Source: Adiantum capillus-veneris (lineage: Eukaryota > Streptophyta > Polypodiopsida > Polypodiales > Pteridaceae). Taken from it: a DNA stretch of 64,000 nt. Position 1 is the stretch's first letter; each line of letters begins with the position of its first letter. The position numbers were made by a program, and so were the translations under genes. This document shows positions 50,962-62,737 of the stretch, one piece after another. The notes beneath the pieces are model-generated. The model worked only from the letters and a program-made list of their open reading frames with translations, did not search any database and was not told the DNA's origin. Location of the stretch: NCBI GenBank assembly GCA_014529385.2, contig CM043962.1:52657905-52721904 (forward strand), in the 5' to 3' direction.

Positions 50962-53027
50962 AGACTGAGCCAGAGACTACAGAGGCTGAGCCAGAGACTA
51001 GAATTGAGAAGGAAGGTTTGTAGAGAAGTATTATCCTAAGAATGGAGATCAAGCAGAAAATGCTCCTTCATCAATGAAGGACAATGAAGTGTCAGCCAGA
51101 GACACCAGTCCCTCCAATGAAGATCAAGCAGAAAATTCTTCTTCATCAATGAAGGACAATGAAGTGTCAACCAGAGACACTAGTCCCTCCATCCTGCAGA
51201 CCATACAAATGATGCAAAGGGAAAGAAAGAGAAAGATGGCAGGTGTTATTTTTGGTTTTGTTTTTTCCTAAAGGTAGATAATATTGTTTAAGGTTCATTC
51301 TTGTTGATTGTTTCTTCTCTCTTGCAGATGGAGCTGCCAAAAAGCCTACAGAGGATGCAGAAGGGCAAACAAAGACTTCAAAGGACCAATTAGCCATAGA
51401 GACTGGAGAAAATAGTAAGATGGAATCTGGAAGAAAAGGTGCTACAACAACCAGAGTCAAAAAAAGACTCCAAACATAGTCTCGATATTTTTGCTTTGTA
51501 GCCTACCCCCATTTTTGGCTCTTTTCCTAAATCCTGTCGCCGTTTTTGGCTTTGTAACAATTCTCCATTTCCTATGAATTAAGAAAGCCAAAATCAAATT
51601 TTTTTTGTCCTGTTCATCATTGTTGTTTATGTCATTATTGTTTTTATGTTCAGATGCTGCCACTAGCAACATTGACAATCTTGATCACATAATAAGTATG
51701 ATAGCACAGTCTACTATGGAAGACCCTCCTGATGTAGATGGTTCATTTAGAGTTGAGGGCCAAGTCCTATGTGCTAGCAGCATTGATGACCAAGAGGATA
51801 AAAACACAGCGTTTTTTGTCCTCAGTACATGTGAGACACGGAGATTATCATGAAAAAGTCTGAACCAGGAAGGGAAAATGGTGATGCATCTGTGGATGCG
51901 GGTGGTGATGCAAGTTGTGCAGTTGGTGCAGGTGGTGACACGAAGATTACAATTGATAAGTCTGAACCACCTCAGGAAGATGGTGATGCGTCTGTGGGTG
52001 CAGTTGGTGCAGGCAGTGCAGATGAAGACACAGACATTATCATTGAAAAGTTTGAATCACCTTGGGAAGATGGTGATGCATCTGTGGATGCAGGTGGTGA
52101 AGCAAGTTGTGCAGGTGGGGCAGTTGGTGCAGGTGAGGACACGGAGATTACCAATGAAAAGTCTGAACCACCTCAGGAAGATGGTGATGCATCTGTGGAT
52201 GCAGGTGGTGATGCAGGTTGTGCAACTGGTGATGCAAGTGGTACAGAATATGTAAGGCACGATGATGGGACGGTGTCTCGGCAAAGGGAGGATGGAGGAG
52301 GTGCAGGTGGTGTTGCAGATTATGTTAGGAACGATGATGGGATGGTGTCTCATCCATGGGAGGATCCTAGGAACATATTGTTTGAGAATAAGCCAGCTCT
52401 AATCCTTGATATTAATGTTGTCCTGCTGACTTCATTAGACAAGAGGCACCGTTCACGGAAGCTTTCCTACTGGAATGATCTAGAAATTGTAGACATAGGA
52501 GGGGTGTCTGCTGGGTATAAAAGGGATGCACCTGCATTCTTGGACTGGTGCCTTGTGCACTTTGATGCATTTGTGTGGACCTGCTACATGAAGACTAAAG
52601 CAAAAAACCTGTTGAGTGCCTGCTTTCCTGATCAGTTTCCCCAATTCAAGGAAATTCTTGCACAGCAGGATTGTGTAAGAGATGCTAGAATCAAGATAAC
52701 TGGTGGAAATCTTGTATTTTACAAGAAGCTAAGTGACTTATGGGAGAAAAGAGGTCAGTACACTGCTACGTCCACAATTCTAGTGGATGACACACATTAC
52801 AAGCAGCTGTGGAAGTCTCCAGGCACTTTCTGCATTGTGAAGAATATGAAAATCAGACTCCCACTGAGATTCAAGGATATCTTACAACAACTGTAAGATC
52901 TTGGCTCACGGCTTGGCTTTGTGCGGAAGATCGCCTCAAGTATGCCGAGGAATGTGCACTGCCGAGACTGATCGATAACCTGAGCGATAGGATCTCAAAG
53001 CAGTGGCGTGTAGAGTATTACGGCTAG
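50962..53027 (+). CDS. Acidic-repeat protein with C-terminal FCP1-like HAD phosphatase domain, multi-exon
   Basis: Exons I can support: 51,047-51,242, 51,328-51,438, and one from 51,654; both introns are GT-AG and phase 1 at each end. The first exon holds a 25-residue duplication. From ATG 51,850 a 348-codon frame has four repeats of 30-37 residues (KSEPPQEDGDASVDAGGD type), then from about residue 178 an FCP1/NLI-interacting-factor domain: LILDINVVLL (Asp187, Asn189), FVWTCYM (about 241), and STILVDDTHYK (Asp313-314). Plant FCP1-like proteins of the LDLNGLL type share the D-x-N form, in which the second catalytic Asp is missing, so activity is doubtful. The frame changes once before 51,850 and again near 52,850; the alternative frame to 53,027 looks like the true C-terminus. 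Low-complexity repeats and nearby element genes suggest a captured domain. Confidence 0.6.
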
Positions 53028-53029
53028 AT

Positions 53030-53580
53030 ATATTATCTTGACATGTAACCATGATAAGCGATGTAAACAGTCAACCATTTACTGACTTATGGAGTATTTT
53101 GCTCACTTGTAATGATGACACAATGTAGTAAAGCAACTTCAATGCTCAATGTAGTAAAGCAACTTTTTGTTAACTTGTACACTTGTTTACATTTTCGCAT
53201 TGTTTATCACTGCACTTCCACAGTTGCACAATTACAAGTACTTAACACAGCTTACGATACCAGGAAATGTTAAGGGCAGCAACCAGTCTGCATAGTAGCT
53301 ACCCTTGCAGCTACTTAGCTACACTTGTTTAATTTTCTATGTCTTTTGTGGAGATGATTTATTTCTTATGGCTTAATGTACACGCGGGAGTACTGGTGGT
53401 GGGCACTTGGGTTGGTTCTAGTGGTCATGATCATTCATGCATCAGATGTATTTAGCATTTACCAGAGTCACCTGTCCATTGTCTCTTAGGACTCGCACAT
53501 GCAGCCTCGAACGTTCAGAAAGTGCTGCCATGTTTGCACGCCCCTGCGCTTATTCTGAATGGCTCCTTATCGCCCCAAAC
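53030..53580. other. Intergenic, between convergent genes
   Basis: No coding signal. Variant forms of the palindrome (TAGTAGCTACCC, AGCTACTTAGCTACAC) occur at 53,290-53,330. Confidence 0.45.
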
Positions 53581-53586
53581 GTGATG

Positions 53587-53587
<1 letters not shown>

Positions 53588-53634
<47 letters not shown>
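53588..53634. repeat. C homopolymer of 47 bp
   Basis: An uninterrupted run of 47 C. The Pro-rich ORF over it is an artefact. Confidence 0.95.
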
Positions 53635-54212
53635 ACGACGTTCAGCTATAACGGTGCCAATGGCGAAGGAGGGAGAGAAGCAGGAGGCTGCAAAAGACTG
53701 CTAACACTTGCTGCTGCGGGCCTGCAAAATATGACCTTATCCTCTATCAACACAACCGTTGAGCAACCGCCTGCTGTGCATGTGCGAGATCCATCATCGG
53801 TTGGCTGTCCAATCAGGGGCATCGAACCCTTGAATGGCCGGCTGCATGTGCGGGTCTCATCTGGAGTTGCCCTCATCTCCTTTTTTAGGGAAAGTATTTC
53901 AACAAAGTGTTCATGCTATCTGCCTCAGGATATCACATAGGCATTTTAGACACAATTCAAGCAATTTCAAAACAGGGTGATGCTCAGCACACAGATTACG
54001 GAGATTCTCCCAAACAAAAAAAAAGATGTTGAAGGGCCATCAAAAACAGCTTAGATTAGAACTAGGAATGTATACATTAAAAGGAGTGCTATTGTAAATA
54101 GCCTCATATGTTTCTGAGGAAAGTAAGAATTGTCTTGCACGTCTCACTTTCTGCATTGGGAACTTAATAGCTTGTACAAGGTAGCATTGCAAGGTGGCTT
54201 GAGGCTCAGAAT

Positions 54213-57200
54213 TTAATAGCTTGAACTCATAGGGATTTTCTTTTGCTTGTTCGTACCAAACTCCTTTGACAACAAATGAGCCGGAATTGCAAACATTCCC
54301 CCATGCAAAGCTTTAGTTTGAGTCTTTTCTGTTGTACATTTCAAGACATAGAAATCCACAAGCTCCTTATTGTCATGAAGAGCTATAACAGCAAAATTGT
54401 CACCAACATGAAGTGCATCACTCAACACATCATGGTGTCCTTCATATGCAAACTCTTCAATCTCATCATCATCTTTGACATCATCTGTAGGTTCAAGGGT
54501 AACATAATTCCATGCAGAAACGTGTGATTTGTTCGAAAACCTCCTCCAGATGCCTTGCAAACAAGCACTACAAAAGCATGAGAATTGCCGATACCTAAGA
54601 AGTTTTCCACTTGTTAAGGAGTAGCCACTGACTCAATGTAACCCACGTGCATTAGGCACATATTTAAAATCCCGATGCTGGCTTCTATCCACATCACCTA
54701 CATTGACCTCCTAGAACAGTCGAGTAACTGGTCGTACCTGCGAAGAATACGTGGCTGTAGCACCATTGGACATGGTTTCTCTCAAAAATGGCACCACATC
54801 TGCTGCACATTGTAATTTCACACAGTCTGGCTTTAGCTGCTCCTGAGTGAGATGCCTCTTAATAATAGCACCTGCACCATCATGTTCGCCCTTCCCATGA
54901 CCTAAACCTAAAAAGTGATGTGTCACTTTCAAACTTGTCAGAGTTCCATATCGAGCAAAAAAATAAAAAGGCCTCTTTGCTTCGAACTGCGAGGCTGCTC
55001 CATCTGACCATACCCAATGTTCTTTGAGCAATATGCCTAGCTCTTTCAACCAACCATAATGGAGCATAAAGCAATGCTGGACAAAAAGAGTATCATGGCT
55101 TTTATCATCAGGTATATAGAAATGATAGTATTTTTGGACACTGCCTGCAATCCTCACATATGTAATGTGAACGAAGATTGTCACCTGCCTAGAAAACCAA
55201 TGCATCGATTGGATCTCGTTTTGTTCTTTAAAAATGTAATTTTCAGTGAAATCCACCATTGACTATGTATCCACACTGTTAACCTGCCATCTGTAGACAA
55301 AATTGTGCTTTATAAACTTACTCAGATGATCCTTGAACAGTATGAAAAGCTGCCCGCACTGCATCTCCTTGTGAGAAAGAACTTTTCTTTTCTTCATTTT
55401 CCCTGAATCTGTTTCGCCAACTTCAAGGTCTTCAAGAATATTAACTGTTACCATGCGTGCACCATTTAACTCTTCAATCGGGAAAATTGGTAGCTTCTTT
55501 GAAGGGCCACACGAAGAGCATTCTCCAATCAAACACTTCAGTGCAAAAAATTTGACCCGCTAGCCTTCGAGCATAAAACTGACTCCCAAAGCTTTGTAAG
55601 GCTAGGGCACTGATTTGTCTGAGCACTACATTTCAAATCTGCACCAAAAATATCACATTGACAACTATACTCTTTCCCATGCACACCATAAGAAATCTGC
55701 CTTATATGGTTTACAGCATTCCTCAAGAATGACATTTGAATATGAGTGATGCAACAACAGCTGTAGCGATCTCGAAACTTGCGTACAAAATAAGGTTTCA
55801 GCTTTTCAAATGTCCTTTGGTGAATTTGTACCTCTGGGTGACTCTGTTTGAAGGCAAGAAAGAATTCTACCTGCATTAAATAATGATATTCAGTACACTT
55901 ATTGGCAAAATCATAACTTATTGTTGACATGCAAAACTGAGATCAATGTGGTGGGAGCTAGTATAAGAATGGTAACTAATACTTTTGTGATCAGTGGAAG
56001 GAGAAAATTTACAAGAGCCTGAGTCTAATAGTAGAAAGCACTCTAAGACCTGGTTGTTATCAGATTACCTAAGGGTAGCTGCCAGGTTAACAGTGGTAGC
56101 TACCAGGTTGACAGTGACAGCTACCAAGTGGACAAAGATAGCTACCAATCCACCAGGATTGCCATGGAAAATTGGTAGCTTCCACCAAGATTTCCATGGC
56201 AGACTAGTAGCTTCCACCAGGATTGCATGGCAGAGTGGAAGCTATTACTCTCAGAATGGTAACTAATTTTTTGTGATGAGTGGAAGGAGAAAAGTTACAA
56301 GAGCCTGAGTCTAATAGTAGGAAGCACTCTAAGACTTGTGGCTACCTTTACCATGAGTATCACTGTAAGGCTGGTTGTTATCAGACTACCTAAGGGTAGC
56401 TACAAGGTTGACATTGATAGCTACCATGTTGATAGTGATAACTACCAATCCACCAAGATTTCCATGGCTACCATGTTGACAGTGATAGCTACCAATCCAC
56501 CAAGATTTCCATGGCAAACTGGTAGCTTCCACCAAGATTGCCATGGCAGACTGATAGCTTCCACCAGGATTGCATGGCAGATTAGAAGCTATTACTCTCA
56601 GAGTGATAGCTCCAGCTAGCACTTGGATATTGATAGCTACCAAGTTGACAATAAAAGCTACCAATACACCAATACTACCATGGAAATCAAGTAGAAAGAA
56701 CTATCATACTAGTGGCTACCTTATCATGACTATGAGACTGTAAACTAGCAGGTTGAATGTGGTAGCCAGCAAATTTACCAAGAACACCATGGCAGATTGG
56801 TAGCAACCCCTATCAGACTAGTAGCTACCTTTACAGAGGACAACATTGACGCTACGAAAGTCTGACAATCGTAATTATAAGGATCACAGTGGTAGCTACC
56901 AGTCATGTATAGTAAGCTACCTATTTGGCAGTGGTAGTTACTAGGTCTAAAGCAATGTGCAACAATAAGCAAATTGTACAACAGTCAACTGAAGTACAAC
57001 CAAACTAGTGCCATAATTGTCAGTGAAAATAAGCTTGTAGTTACTCAAGAAGTGAAAACAAACCTGGGGTTGCTCAAGAAGATGCACTCGGTGTTTATCA
57101 AATACTTTGCGTGCAATACGCTTTCGACACACATCCTTTTTGTTGGGTGATACATAGGTATTGTGAGTCCAAAAGCTCACCACTATGGCCTTCACTTCCT

Positions 57201-57702
57201 CTGTAATTACATTATTTGTGTATGGTTGTCGCCCACACAAATGCAATGGCATTTCTCTATGATTATGTTTCAATCGAGATCTAGTTGCATAGAAGTTCCT
57301 TTGATGGATACCAAGAAGCCTCGATGCAGCTGCTATATTTGGTTTTATGCTTGAGGAATTCATAACCATCATGATACTCGCCCGTTTAATAAACAACTCT
57401 GCCGAGCTTTTTGGTCTCTTGATTACCTTGGGAGTGTTGTGCATTCCATTAATCAATACCCTCTGCTCATCATTGGAAACCTCACCTCTTGTAGATTGAA
57501 TTTTTAGGTCTCTCAATGCTCGATGCTTGAGAATGCTCCTGATGATTTCCTCCTTTGCCTTGTTGTCAAGACCCTCTGTGCATTTCTTGAAAAACTTGAT
57601 TACCTGTGTAGTAATTTTGCGGTGCTGAAATTCATTAATATTGACCTGTTTAATTCTAGCTTCCCTTTCTTTGATTCTCTCGCAATATGCGCGCTTTTTC
57701 AT
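54213..57702 (-). CDS. Candidate DDE-type transposase, multi-exon, unclassified family
   Basis: Exon 1 (57,702-57,064, 213 codons) is basic and has a helix-turn-helix-like stretch (IAAASRLLGIHQRNFYATRS). A GT-AG intron joins it in phase 0 to exon 2 at 55,870 (VEFFLAFKQSHPEVQIHQRT). Later blocks hold Cys motifs (CLIGECSSCG), then VDFTENYIFKEQNEIQSMHW, VWSDGAASQFEAKRPFYFF and LGHGKGEHDGAGAIIKR, then CFCSAC and a domain starting VGDNFAVIAL. Asp in VDF, Asp in SDG and Glu/Asp in KGEHDG are spaced D-x82-D-x38-E (or x40-D), as in RNase H-fold transposases. From memory, uncharacterised proteins in Hydra and other animals have the same DFSENY, SDG..Q and HGKG..DG order; no search was possible. About two interruptions suggest it is decaying. 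Confidence 0.6.
55960..56930. repeat. Array of GGTAGCTACC palindromes and a 286-bp duplication (right), in the transposase-like gene's intron
   Basis: Exact GGTAGCTACC lies at 56,095 and 56,891 with many near-copies (GATAGCTACC, GGTAGCTTCC). A segment starting GTGGAAGGAGAAAA at 55,994 recurs at 56,280 (period 286). The array fills the GT-AG intron between 57,063 and 55,871. Confidence 0.85.
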
Positions 57703-57901
57703 AATCCTTGATTACACTCTATTTGCATGAGGTGCACTTGAGTGAGCCACAACAAAGGCATGTGCTACTTGTTAAACTCACAACATCCTCAACTGGAATG
57801 ATTTCCACCATCTTGTGAGTCTTTGAGAGGTGGAAAGAGGATGCCAAAGTGGGTACCCTGTCCAAAGCTAAGCCCTAAACACCAGCTAGGGATTCACATG
57901 C

Positions 57902-57902
57902 A

Positions 57903-57984
<82 letters not shown>

Positions 57985-58129
57985 AGTAATCGAGGAAGGC
58001 AAGCTACTCTGAGAGAGAGTGCGTGCTCGGCTATGGAGATGGGAACTGTAGCAAGAGAGAGGGAGAGAGAGAGAGAGAGAGCAGCTATGGAGGCTTTCAA
58101 CTTCAATACAGAGGGGGGGGGGGGGGGAG

Positions 58130-58166
<37 letters not shown>
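57902..58166. repeat. (GT)n(GA)n, further GA tracts and a G run
   Basis: About 24 GT then 17 GA units, followed by shorter GA tracts and a run of about 15 G at 58,113-58,127. Confidence 0.95.
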
Positions 58167-58170
<4 letters not shown>

Positions 58171-58271
58171 ACAAAAAGGCGTAACAACCTTTGATCGTGG
58201 TCTCTGTCATGTTTTTAAAAATATCATTATTAAATTCACTCAAAAATTTCCCTCCACCTTTAGATTTGGGA

Positions 58272-58330
58272 GGTAGCTACCAGCGTGCTAGTGTGTCCGG
58301 GACACAGGTAGTAAGTCCACCTATTCATGC
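58272..58330. repeat. Last GGTAGCTACC plus a segment shared with 47.45 kb
   Basis: GGTAGCTACC at 58,272 is followed by GGGACACAGGTAGT and CCACCTATTCATGCAT. At 47,447-47,505 the order is GGTAGCTATC, GGGACACGGGTAGT and CCACCTATTCATTCAC in the same orientation. Confidence 0.6.
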
Positions 58331-59140
58331 ATCCACCCACTAAGTTTCACATGTGAACCATAGTGATGAATCCAATTAATAACCACTATGATGTATCATG
58401 AGACATTGAACCAAGGTGATGAATCAAATTGAACCGCCATGATATATTAGGTAGATGAATTATGTTAGACTAGGAGTACACCATGAGATGAACACATGAA
58501 TAAAAACACATGAAGTTTTTGTAAAAACCCAAGTTTGGCTTAAGGGGGTGATTGTAAGGGTAAGGCCAACTTGTGGCACTGTGTGGGAAATCCATCTAGC
58601 CACCTTGGAAGGATAAATAATGAGATGGTATAATAGCAAGAAGGTGCAACCTCTCTAGCCAATGACTATAAAGGACTAAGCCTTTATTAGAGGTTATTTT
58701 CCAATGAATCATTTGCACTTTGAACTCTATCATTGTGTCTATACTCTCTCTTTTTTCTCTTGCAATTAGTGTAGCCTAACCCTAATCTCCATATCTCTAA
58801 CCTAGCACTAACACCATGGTTAATCTAAGGCTTCACCCTCCATAGCTTAACCCTCCATGGTGATTAGGGAGCACGCTTTTGCAACCAACCCAACATCAAT
58901 TGAGCTATATCCCTTGTGCTTGGTACAAGTAAAGTTCACATTTACTATAGCAATAGTAAAAGAATATTAATAGAAATAAAGGGAAACCATATAGAACATG
59001 AATATTTTCTAGATCAATCTCTTGAAAGATAAGAATTATTAGTTAACAAAAGAACACCAATAGTTGGGAAAAATATCAAAGACTGCCACAAAGCTATACA
59101 TTTATCGGATATTATTATTAAACTAGCATAGATAATATTG
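58331..59140. other. No feature seen
   Basis: AT-rich sequence without coding signal. Confidence 0.45.
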
Positions 59141-59154
59141 AGAGAGTGTCTATA

Positions 59155-59320
59155 GAGAGAGAGAGAGAGAGAGTAGTGTAGTGTGTGTGTGTGTGTGTAT
59201 GAGAGTGTACAAAGAGAGAGAGGGAGAGTGTAGAGAGAGAGAGAGAGCATGTGTAGAGAGAGAGAGAGGGAGAGAGAGGTAGAGTGTGTAGGAATATAGA
59301 GATAGAGTGAGTGAGTGTGC

Positions 59321-59357
<37 letters not shown>

Positions 59358-59494
59358 GAGAGAATGTGTGTGTGAAAGGGATAGAGTGTGTGTAGAGCAA
59401 GAGATACTATATGTAGGATATAGAGAGAGGGAGACAGTGTAGGGAGATAGAGATAGAGTGAGCGTGTGTGTCTACATGCTAGTTGAGAGAGGTT

Positions 59495-59550
<56 letters not shown>

Positions 59551-59812
59551 GTGTGAAAGGGATAGAGTGTGTGTAGAGCAAGAGATACAATATGTAGGAG
59601 ATAGAGAGAGGGAGAGAGTGTAGGGAGATAGAGATAGAGTGAGCGTGTGTGTCTACATGCTAGTTGAGAGAGGTTGAGAGAGAGAGAGAGAGTTTTCTAG
59701 AGAGATATTTTTTGTAGGAGATAGAGAAAGGGACACTGTGTAGGGAGAGCGAGCTAGAGAGATAGGGAGAGAGAAAGTCTTGAAATTTGAGCCGGCTTCA
59801 AATCCTCCTTGT

Positions 59813-59849
<37 letters not shown>

Positions 59850-59850
59850 A
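59155..59850. repeat. GA/GT/AC microsatellite block with a 181-bp tandem duplication
   Basis: Interrupted GA and GT runs throughout and about 27 AC units at 59,496-59,545. A unit starting GTGTGAAAGGGATAGAG recurs at 59,370 and 59,551, including ACATGCTAGTTGAGAGAGG. Confidence 0.9.
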
Positions 59851-60584
59851 ATATCAAATACAAAATATTATATCAACATCTATTTTTAAAGGCCAAAATG
59901 ACTCGTGTTAACGTCTTCCAAAGACCAAAATGGCTTGTGAGACATGATTTTGCATTAAATTTCTACAAATTATTGGTTTTCTCACCTTCAAATTTAAAAT
60001 ATATAGGTGATTCTCAAATTTTATAGCATAGGGGAGAGAAAGGGAGTAAGATTGTGTTTTTTTTAAAGATTGTCTTTATGCTATGACTAATTTTCATGTG
60101 AAGGATTGAAGAAAACTTAATTTTAATACCATTGTAACGAAAAGGTCATTTCATGAAATACTATTGTTTAATAAAAAGTGTTACAAACTAACTATAAATA
60201 CAAGCTTGGTAGCCTTTCTAGAGCACCTCTCACTCGCTTTCTTTCAAACACTACCTCCCTCTCTCTCTCTCTCTCTCTTCTTCTTGAATTCTCTCACACA
60301 CTACCTCTGTTTCACTAATCCTCCCTCTTCTTGCTCTCAATCCCTCTCTCTCCTCCTTGCATGTTCTCTTCATCTTTGGATGTCCTATTTATCAAGAATG
60401 CATCAACCTTTACAATATTATAACTTATAATCATACTCTTTAGGTCCCTTCAATTCCTTTTGTTGTCTAAAACATTTGATGCTTCATGATCAAAACAATG
60501 TTTGTAAAAGCCAGAGGTTTTTTATTTCTCTAAGATAGATGTTTTGTCTATCATCAAGTATGTATAGATTTAGCAAATATTCCA

Positions 60585-61270
60585 ATGATTATTTTTTTAA
60601 CAAGATTTGGGAATTATGAGATCTTAGATATCCCTTTTAGTTTAAATAATTCGACTGTTACTTTCATGACTACGATGGACAATACTTTACAACCATATTT
60701 AAGAAAATTTGTCATTGTTTTCATTGATGAAATTTTGTCGACAAATCTACTAAAGAAGCTGGCGTTTGATTTGTTAAGAGAGTGCAAATTCTGTGAAAAG
60801 CTCAACAAGTGTGACTTAGAAGTTGAGATCAACTACTTGGGGAAGTTATCTCATATGTTGGCCTTCAAAGCGATTCAGTTAAGGTACATGTGTCCCTGAG
60901 GACCTCATCCTACTAATCTAGAAGTGCTGTTTTTCTAGGTATGTCACGTTACTATCATAAATTCATTATAAGGATTATGTTGAGATGGCAGCTCAAGGAA
61001 AGGCCTTCACTTGGACCAAAACAATAACATAGTTTGGGCAAGCTTAAGGTAGGTTTAACTACTACGAAATCTATTTTAGCTATCAATTAATCCTCTCAAA
61101 CATTTTTGCTTGAGACAAATGCCAATAACAAAGCTAGTGGAGCAGTGCTAGTGCAAGAAGGACGACCTATTTCTTTTTGAAGAAAAAGCTAGATTTTCGG
61201 CTCAATGAAATTATTTTTCTTATGAGTGAGATTTAGGCCATAATTCATGCTTTGAAGAAATGTTGATATG
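60585..61270 (+). mobile_element. Ty3/gypsy fragment: end of RT and start of RNase H
   Basis: The + strand reads FSLNNSTVTFMTTMDNTLQPY, then KFVIVFIDEIL (position of the catalytic F/Y-x-DD box), CKFCEKLNKCDLEVE, INYLGKLS, and, after a gap, ASGAVLVQEGRPIS of RNase H. This matches the gypsy RT to RNase H transition. It is broken, and no LTRs were seen. Confidence 0.7.
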
Positions 61271-61274
61271 TATG

Positions 61275-62735
61275 GTGCTCAATTTCAGTTTTTTTTAACT
61301 ATGAAAGCACCAAATGGTTTGCACAACAAAACATTTTAAAGGGATGTAAAGCCAACTTTGGAAGCTTCCTCTTTTATTGGTCTTTAATCGCCCTCAATTA
61401 CCTTCTCAAGCCAGCTTTACCACTTTATAGCCCTTAGAATCCGCTCCTTTGACGAGCTCTTTGGTCCATCCCCTTGACCACACCTCAACCACTTTTGGAC
61501 GGCCTTTGAAGCTCCCTTGTATGCGCGCTTGACTAGCACTATGACTGGCTTTGAAGCCTTTGAACTCCCCTTCTCTTGGTGCCTCATGCATGAAACCTCC
61601 CCTACCCCAAGGCAGTAGCGAGGTCTGTAGTGAAGGGGAGGGGGTTCACCTTAAAATTTTGGCCCATAGAGGGCGTGCAAGATTAGCCGCGTATGGGCTG
61701 CCATGTCATCACACCTTTAAGCTGCCATTGGACGCCTCTCACATCACCAAAAACGCCACCACAGATCACCACAGTTCGGTCACCACAGTTCGGTCCCGAT
61801 CAAAACGTTGCCAAGAAGCACCCAAGTAGTCGCCAACAGAGCTGCACGTGATGACTACTATGGCCATACAACGAGAGGAGCACCTCCTCTTTCTCCTTAT
61901 GCTTCAAGAAGGTTGTCCACCCTGGCCCATATAGCATCTTCCCTTGTTTGGTTGTCCCGCGTGCGGGACCTCTCGTCACCACGTAGCAGGCCTATGGCAC
62001 TTCCTCCTCGAAGCTCCCCAAAAAAACCCACTAAGCATGCACATATACACCAAAATCTCCACCCATACTCTGGGCCCTAAGATTCTTTCTGAGGCATCCA
62101 ATACTCAAACTGTCAAGTCCGACCAAAAGTCCTTCTCCTTGACTTCAAACCTCAAGTGTCTTGCTGCACCTTGGCGTCCTTGTGGCATTGAACCACGCAC
62201 TCAAACTTAGCCAAAAATCATATGCACCCTCTTTCTTCACATTAGCTCCGAGCTTCAACCTAATGTATCTTGCTGACCGGGAACCCGATTGACATGCAAC
62301 CAATTCCTATCGACTCCACATGAAGTGTACTATCTCATAGATCCTTGGGAAGGCCCAAAAAATTCCAAGTGGCATGACTATTAAAGCGACCAAATGGGCC
62401 CGTCATCCACCCCCGAAAAATCTTCTAATGGCCATAAGCTACAATCTAGTGCTCCAATTGAAGATCCGAGAAGACCGGCATGTTTTGCAATTTGATTATT
62501 ACAATCTTATCTGCCCACTAACATCCGCTCTGGCCACCTGTCCGTCAGAGATCTGCAAAACGTCTATCTTTAAACTGAAATATCTTGCACATCGGGGCTC
62601 CGTTTGATGAGTTGTTTAAACTAGCTTGCACAGCATCTTGAAATCACATTCTAGAGCACTGACTTAGCACTTCACACACCCTTACTTTTCATCCCAATTG
62701 GACCATTTTGAAGCCTTTTTTGTATGAAAAAACCA
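61275..62735. other. Leader-like non-coding sequence
   Basis: No gene. About 62,570-62,760 (GGGGCTCCGTTTGATGAGTT, AGCTTGCACAGCATCTTGAA, then ACATCAAGCATACACC) repeats 40,760-40,990, and phrasing resembles 7-8.6 kb. Confidence 0.45.
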
Positions 62736-62737
62736 CA

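Noticed and set aside
53437-53940. 167-codon ORF with a polyproline stretch
   Set aside because: Depends on the 47-bp C run; flanking composition is not protein-like and run length is uncertain.
57823-58194. Val/Cys- and Arg/Glu-rich ORFs
   Set aside because: Microsatellite translations.
59014-59590. Long Ser/Leu/His-rich minus-strand ORFs
   Set aside because: Microsatellite block without stops; no conserved motif.
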